From: Sclerodactyla briareus
Taxonomy: Eukaryota > Echinodermata > Holothuroidea > Dendrochirotida > Sclerodactylidae
Assembly: GCA_026419785.1 (NCBI GenBank)
Contig: JAODTK010005620.1
Span: 62,001-126,000 of the forward strand
Reading direction: 5' to 3'
Length of the DNA stretch: 64,000 nucleotides
This document shows, piece after piece, positions 58,630 to 64,000 of this stretch (its first letter is position 1; every line of letters starts with the position of its first letter). Position numbers and translations under genes: made by a program. The notes below the pieces were generated by a model. The model had not been told where the DNA came from. It made no database searches and saw only the letters and a list, made by a program, of their open reading frames with translations.

Positions 58630-58770
58630 TCCACATCGGAGGCCTTTATGCCTTTTGAAGAAGATCCAGTGCTTGAATGAATCTGCATGTTCTGAATGCA
58701 AGGTGCCCCTCCATTTTATCCGGTCCCTGACATCCTTGTGAATCTCTTCCAGTATGCACAAAATAGATAG
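58630..58770 (-). CDS. RBM39: Weak candidate for the RBM39 RRM2 tail
   Basis: The minus frame from about 58766 gives TGRDSQGCQG, then FRTC, then QALDLLQKA. A neighbouring frame gives RPPM. The order resembles 'ETGRS(K/Q)GYGFI.F....CA..AL..LNG.ELAGRPMKV' of RBM39 RRM2, at the right place between the 62051 and 57236 exons. The match is poor, needs several length changes and has no clear splice sites, so it may be coincidence. Confidence 0.3.
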
Positions 58771-61190
58771 AAGACTTATGGTGTCTTTGGTGTGGACAGA
58801 TTGTCAGAGTGAGGAAAAATTGTGTGCAAGGCAACTATATACAATAGGGCTAATTTGAAGAAGCTGACTTGCTGCCGATAGACAAAGATTTCATCTAGTA
58901 CATGTATAGTTTATACAGGTGTATTCTCTGGAAAATCAACCTCTTCTCTGAGTAGGGCCTTGGGAGTTGTCCATCTGATAGCAGAATTTCGCTTCCATTT
59001 GGGGTAAGATGGCGGCATCCATTCGTTTTGTTGTAGCAATGCTCCCAAAAGTTTTTGGATGAATGGAACAGATGTAGTCTACTAGGTCATCAATTGTGCC
59101 CACTTCGAGTTACATGGCTCAGCCTGACTGCTGTATTTACCTGTGCCTACAGTAGTAAGCTGATGGGTGTTGTGCAACTAAAAAACAAGAACAAGCCAGA
59201 GTGGATAGATGCAAATTGGGTCGATGGGCCCCCCGACTATAGCATTTCCCCGTGATTTTATGGGCAGATTGCAGTTCGCACAAATTCAAGACAGAAAAAA
59301 AGAAAAATAGGGTCTTGTAGGGAAATTTGATCCAAGAGTTATTCATGATATAACTACATACAGAATCATTTGCTGTGAACTCTTTATAAAGTAATCATTT
59401 GCAGGTTTGAAAGATGATGTGACTACGTTACAACTATTACATCAGTGTGACTCACTAATTGCATCACTAAGGAGAAGAATCTGAGAACTTAGGCAAAATT
59501 TTATTTCTGCAATGATGACAAGTGTCAAGACTGGAATGAATATTAGAATAACTGTAAACTTTTAAGGAAATGCGTTAATTGGCAGATCATCACTGATGCT
59601 GAATTAGTGATCTCTTTCTAAGCCAGCACTCAGTGGCTCTCAGGTCCAATTTCATCAAAATATCTTCCTCTGACCGGATTCTATGATATTTTCAGGGAAA
59701 TATGCAATGTTCAACCAATTTAAGTCAGCATTCCCCCTCACAAATACATAATTTAAAATTTTGTGAAGCTGGTCCATGTTTCAGGAATTGCCCTACACTA
59801 CTTTGTGCTATTTCAACGTTTCATGAAAGGTTCAGATTTATCCATGTAAAGTGGCACAGTATCCAAACCAGCTGCTGGAACCAACCAAAAGCAAAACCTC
59901 TCTACACCTGGAGTAAGCTACTCCGAATACAAGTATTGTGACTAGCAGAACACTTCAATGCGAGGCGCCGCAAACTAAAAAAAAAAAAATCAAGGAAGTG
60001 GAAAAATGGGACAGAATACCGGCCAAGTAGGTATCACTGAGACAAATGAAACCTGGTGGACATCAAAAGTCCATCTAGACTGGAAAACTCCAAGCTGCAG
60101 TGAGGCAGCCAATGCTGGCTGGGATGGCCCATTGCAGGTCATATGAGGGCGTAGCCTCCAGCCTCTAAAGAAGTGGGTCCTCCCAGTTGGGATACGTTCT
60201 CTTCTTAAGTGTTCTTCTAGTGGACTCTTACATTGTAAAAGGCAGAAACTACCATAGCCAATCCATATGTACCATGCCTTATGGAGAATCTGACTGTTGA
60301 TCTATGCAGTTGCATATGACAGAAGACATATTCTACAACCCCAAGCTATCAGTTATTGCGAACAGATACAGGATTCTGATTGGCCCTTAAGTCCAATATA
60401 CTGTTTAGATACACAGATATACATACTGTTTAGTAACAAGATATACAGATATAGATATCTCTAATTATTTGGGTAATTCTTACTTTGCAGGTTGTAGAAA
60501 GAATAAACTACACCAGGTCGACTTTTACTGGTTCATAAACAGTCTCGACTTTGAACCTTAGCTCAGTAACGAAACTTAGCTAAATTCAGTATCGACCATT
60601 TATTCGCCAGAAACCTACAAGTTGAAGGTCATCTGTCGAATAACAGACAGGCTATGTTTTTTTTACAGGGCACCACCATTGATAGCTGCTAAGTGTCAAA
60701 TACTCACTGTAATGAATGAACCATATCCCTGACCTCCCTGTTTCAGTTATCTTATCAGCTGTATGTTTCTCAATCTTAAATGAGAAAAAGAATGAGATAA
60801 ATTGATAACTGGGCCACACACTTACAACAAAACATGATGATAATCAACACAGTATTCTAAAAATTCGTTTTCCCGTTTGTTTGTTGATAAAACAGGCTGC
60901 CTCTACCCACGCTATGGATATCAGCAGTGCTTGACACCACCTGAACAGCCAAAATGGTGACATATAGATATGTTCCCACTCACAATCCCCAGTGCACCAC
61001 AACTTCTCCACCCCGCCCCCCCTCCCCCCTCAAACCCCACCCACCCCAGCAAGGCGCACTGCTATCAAGCTCTGGTGAACTCGGCTGCTAAAGTTATTCC
61101 GTCTCCCATGTGCTTGAGGCAACTAAGTCCCAAGTCAACCAGTTTGGTTGAAAACTCTAGAGCAGGCCCTTCTCAACCTCAGTTTTGGTA
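58771..61190. other. RBM39 intron, no exon recognised
   Basis: The stretch is unique, with a C-rich tract at 61013-61033. The 73-codon open frame at 60970-61191 is proline-rich because of that tract. Confidence 0.4.
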
Positions 61191-61194
61191 AAGT

Positions 61195-61430
61195 GCCACT
61201 TCAATGGGGTACCTAAGCGGAGCGCCCATGTTTTTTTCGTCTGGCAAAAACCCCCAGGTTGCCGTAAGTGATTTCCCGCGCCAATTTCTAAAATTGACTA
61301 TAGTCAGAATTTTCATGTCAAGGAAAACATTCTCGAAGGAACTCAGATCGATGCATTAGTCTTTTCAGCCTATCGGTGGTTGAAGGCACGCCCCAGCTGC
61401 AAAATGGGCACAACATATTCATTCCAACAG
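61195..61430 (+). repeat. Fragment of the hAT-associated internal repeat
   Basis: The phrases 'CCCCCAGGTTGCCGTAAGTG', 'TTCTAAAATTGAC', 'GGAAAACATTCTCGAAGGAA' and 'CTATCGGTGGTTGAAGGC' follow the same order as one ~185-bp unit of the 29311-30778 element. No terminal repeats were found. Confidence 0.5.
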
Positions 61431-62050
61431 CATTCAACACGATTCTGCCCTTAATCGATTATTTAGAATCCACTCCTGAATGCTGAGATCAAACAGATCG
61501 ACTCACATTATGGGTTGAGGTCGATAAAAAAAACAGATTTAAGGCGGCGATTCGGCCCGGTCGGGGTTCATGAGGCAGACATATGGGGCGGCAACCCAAT
61601 TTTAGGGAGTTTGTGCTAAGTTTGAATTTATTGTCAAAAACGGGCCAGTAGATAAAATACAAGGAATGTGGAGGGTTGAATGGCAACAATATATTTTGCC
61701 TACTTAATTCAATGGCTAAAGTTGCACTTCTTGCTCATGGCGATATTCCTTAGTTTGTGTGTACGAAGTAGTTACCATGCGAAGTGTGTTCAAAGAGAAA
61801 CAATTATTGCAGGTTCGCAGTTGGTTCAGTCTGTTCAATATAGCATTAAAAATTGAAAAAATAATGTTTTCCATCAGTTCTGACAGGTTTTCTATATTTT
61901 CAAAAAGTCACGTCGTCACACGCCATTTAGAATGCCTTAACGTAAAGCACCAGGAGTGCTGCTCTGAAGACTTCACTCTATCCTATTCCGGTGTGGGGAC
62001 CATCAATTTCAAGCCTGTTCTGTTTACACACATTCCCAGCTGATATCAAC

Positions 62051-62248
62051 CTTCCGAATGAGTTCGAAGATACCCCTTGAGCTTTCCCGTTTGATGTTGA
62101 AGTGGAGGGAGCCAACATATATTCTCATTGGTCCGCGTTGCCTTTCTGTAAGGTCTGCTGTTGTGGCTGCCTGCCTGTTCTTCTCAAGGTGCGAGGGCTG
62201 AACGATGATCGGCGCCCCCATTAACCTCTGGTTGTTCAATCCCAGAGC
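62051..62248 (-). CDS. RBM39: RBM39 exon, end of RRM1 and start of RRM2
   Basis: The acceptor CTATTTTTTCAG precedes a clean 66-codon exon: ALGLNNQRLMGAPIIVQPSH, LEKNRQAATTADLTERQ, RGPMRIYVGSLHFNIKRE, SSRGIFELIRK. 'PIIVQ.S..EKNR' ends RRM1 and 'GPMR(L/I)YVGSLHFNI' starts RRM2 with its RNP2 motif; both are near-diagnostic for RBM39. The last residues should read FEPFGK. The bases give FELIRK at equal length, which compensating indels would explain. The donor GTTGAT at 62050 is weak. The exon length matches the family. Confidence 0.92.
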
Positions 62249-62737
62249 CTGAAAAAATAGTACATGCAACAACATAAACAACAGCAAAAAAGCCGCCATG
62301 TGGATTGTCAAGTGCATCATGGATGGATTCTGCAACAGCGGGGTGGCAGGTAGAATAGACCCTGGGTGTTCCCTGACTAACAATGTCAACATTATTAATC
62401 TATAAAAGAATCCATATAGGAACTAGAACAGGAGTGAGTGGTTGGAATAGCATCCATGGTAATGTATAATTTTGAAACATACAGCACAACGGAAATCGAT
62501 GTCAGATCATCTAAGCCATAGCTCTCTACAAGTTGTTTCCCCCACAATCTTCTGATGCAGTGTGTCTCTGCTGCAGTTATCGCTAACTAAGTGTTACGAT
62601 ATAGCTGTTTTTGTGTTGGCTCCATGTCAAATATAGAAACAAGGTTTGTAACAGACTGGTCCCAACATAACTGTGGGTTCTCAGACTCCATGTCTTTCAA
62701 CTTAATAAGTATGCAACAAAAAGCCAACAAATCTTAC
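62249..62737. other. RBM39 intron
   Basis: The interval lies between two recognised exons, with a donor at its upper end (GTAAGA) and an acceptor at its lower end. Nothing else was seen. Confidence 0.6.
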
Positions 62738-62827
62738 AATGGTACATGGATTCGCGTCGAACGTCAACATATCCACTCCCTTGGACCTCAGTGAGTTTCT
62801 ATCTGTGATGATCTTGCAGTCTCTGAC
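62738..62827 (-). CDS. RBM39: RBM39 exon, RRM1 second half
   Basis: The strong acceptor CCCCCTTTCCCCACCAG precedes VRDCKIITDRNSLRSKG, equal to the family's 'VRD(V)..I(S/T)DRNSRRSKG' of RRM1. Beyond that the literal frame reads VDMLTFDANPCTI. A shifted frame gives YVDVRRES and then VP, as expected of '(A)YVEF.(E/D)..SVPL'. The stretch ends at donor GTAAGA. It is 90 bp long, a few codons short of the usual exon, again suggesting small losses. The upstream exon carrying RNP2 of RRM1 is not in the window as far as I can see. Confidence 0.88.
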
Positions 62828-63191
62828 CTGGTGGGGAAAGGGGGAGAAAGGGGGATAAAGTCTGCGAACAATGAGCAGAGGGACCAATAATAATAAGGAG
62901 TTATGTGATAGAGGCATGGAGGGAAGGATACACCAGTCGAATCCTTCACCGGGTGACAGGAATAGAAAATAATGAGCGGCAAGGAAGTTATCACGGTTGC
63001 AAATATTCATTCGGCAAGGCTGGGATACATAGTACAGATAGATACAGGATTCTTGCAATTTTGGGTGATTTTTGGAAGCAAAACTGTGTGAGTGTGATGA
63101 TGTAAGAGTTATTTTTTCATCTACCAGCGAGTAAAGAGATTGCCTATTGCCTTTCCGGAAAAGATATTACATAGAATTCACACATTGATAC
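62828..63191. other. RBM39 intron
   Basis: The stretch begins with the pyrimidine-rich 3' splice region. No other feature is supported. Confidence 0.5.
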
Positions 63192-64000
63192 TGTAACGCA
63201 GGTGCGTCACAGGGATCCCATATTCTTAGATCCTGAGAATCCTTTCGATCCATTTAGTGAGCTCCGCAGCTCCGTGCTCCACTATAGCTCCTATTGTAGT
63301 TGCTCTATTGTATTTGCTCTTATCAGATGATTGCTTATGCTCTTGTTACGCCGGTTTATGGTATGAAGAAAGGATTAGGATTTCTCTGTTGGGTGGTTTA
63401 GTGATAGGTCAGGTTGATTGGCTGTACATGTTATTACATCGAGGGATTTTAGTTTCAGCCTACGGTTAAGAAGTGTTTGCCAATCCCAGAGTTGTTTTTC
63501 TTGGGGATTATTGGACTTAGCTGGGCATTTTGTATAGTCCATTGTGGGATGAGCCTACCGATATATGGGTGAGTGGTTTTACTGTCGCCTGCCATTGTAT
63601 GTTAGTTAGTAGGTTTTATTTTAGGGACAATGCCATATCTTGCTTGGTCTTGCCTTACTGGTAGGCCTGGTATATAAGGGCTGTATTGCAGAACAGCAAA
63701 AGATTGATCCAGAATATTGGACAGAGAGTAGACTTCCTACAGCAGCCGATATAGATTTAGGATAGTGAACAGACAGACTCACTTGGTATAGAGTTCAGTG
63801 GTATTCCAGTGCAGTGTACGCATTGGCAAGGTCAAACGGGACAGCAATTTTAGCCCTGAATTTCAATTACCTCTGGAGTCATTTTTATTTTTCTGTATCT
63901 GTTTTACTGCACAAGTTACTCCAATTCTTACCGGTTTTGACAAACATACTGCGAACATTACTTTATCAGCAATGGTTTTATTGTGTCACTTATGCCCAAG
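63192..64000 (+). mobile_element. Probable LTR of a Ty3/gypsy-type retrotransposon, cut by the window end
   Basis: It starts TGTAACGCAGG, the usual TG start of gypsy-group LTRs. A good TATA box with TATATAAGGG lies at 63671, about 480 bp in, in a promoter-like setting. No open frame longer than 71 codons is present, as expected of an LTR. The 3' end, primer-binding site and any gag or pol frame would lie beyond 64000. A non-LTR promoter-bearing element is the main alternative. Confidence 0.4.
63671..63680 (+). promoter_or_regulatory. TATA box
   Basis: TATATAAGGG is a near-consensus core promoter element. A transcription start would be expected around 63700. It sits inside the putative LTR and points away from the RBM39 exons. 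Confidence 0.5.

Larger units (their letters stand above)
55855..62827 (-). other. RBM39: RBM39 (CAPER) locus, extent of recognised exons
   Basis: Reading from high to low coordinates, ordered pieces of RBM39 appear: RRM1 second half, RRM1 end with RRM2 start, a poor RRM2 tail, the linker with 'GRLQLMAKLAEG' and 'GT..EIP', 'CFMLSNMFDP', and the UHM-type RRM3. RBM39 is a nuclear SR-like splicing factor and coactivator that binds U2AF65 and SF3B1 through its UHM. The serine/arginine-rich 5' part is outside the window or hidden in unread introns. Splice signals are present, so this is not a retrocopy. Frame breaks in several exons may be sequence errors. Confidence 0.88.

Overview
The window is animal nuclear DNA. 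It has interrupted genes with GT/AG splice sites, kilobase introns, no operons, and a dense load of degraded transposons, satellites and homopolymer tracts. The two recognisable genes and the repeat types (CR1/L2-like LINE relics, hAT, pogo/Tigger, a tRNA-derived SINE, satellite-bearing dispersed elements) suggest an invertebrate metazoan, probably marine. I cannot name the species.

Gene 1, + strand, about 15-42 kb: a carbohydrate sulfotransferase 15-like gene (CHST15, GalNAc4S-6ST family). It is a Golgi type II membrane enzyme that transfers sulfate from PAPS to a glycan. Sure exons are at 18644-18876 (5'-phosphosulfate-binding loop MPKCGTTDL), 32167-32274 (3'-phosphate-binding strand IVIIVREPISR), 34744-34882, 37501-37550 and 41794-42005 (DFYRPYNQRL). 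Weaker candidates are at 15010-15127, 27349-27460 and 36380-36409. Splice phases agree at the joins that can be tested. The exon that should carry the central conserved block just before the 3'-phosphate strand was not found, and two exons are frame-broken.

Gene 2, - strand, about 63-55.8 kb: an RBM39 (CAPER) splicing-factor gene. It shows RRM1 (62738-62827), the RRM1/RRM2 junction (62051-62248), a poor RRM2 tail (about 58630-58770), the linker exon with LQLMAKL (57155-57236), further linker exons (56500-56639, 56370-56421) and the RRM3/UHM exon (55855-56055). Its 5' exons lie beyond the window or in sequence I could not read. The two genes converge.

Repeat landscape: 1-1.1 kb is a foldback-like element whose inverted arms are tandem 26-bp repeats. 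2.6-8.5 kb holds LINE, pogo and hAT relics and a small palindromic MITE. 11.2-11.5 kb is a SINE. 17.4-22.7 kb, 27.7-28.4 kb, 41.2-41.8 kb, 46.0-46.3 kb and 49.1-51.5 kb belong to related dispersed elements with satellite cores. 28.9-31.2 kb is a 59-bp satellite split by a 1468-bp hAT element with an exact 8-bp target duplication. Related hAT elements lie at 7.1-8.5 and 46.8-48.1 kb. A probable LTR starts at 63.19 kb and runs to the window end.

Both genes, and tandem repeats that should be near-identical, carry many 1-2 base insertions and deletions. Either the underlying assembly is indel-prone or both genes are decaying. The most unusual signals are a five-copy tandem array of the RBM39 linker exon motif, a 57-bp triplication of a likely sulfotransferase exon end including its splice donor, and the family of elements with a conserved head and tail around a satellite core. 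Most open frames in the window are chance frames in repeats or introns and are left out.
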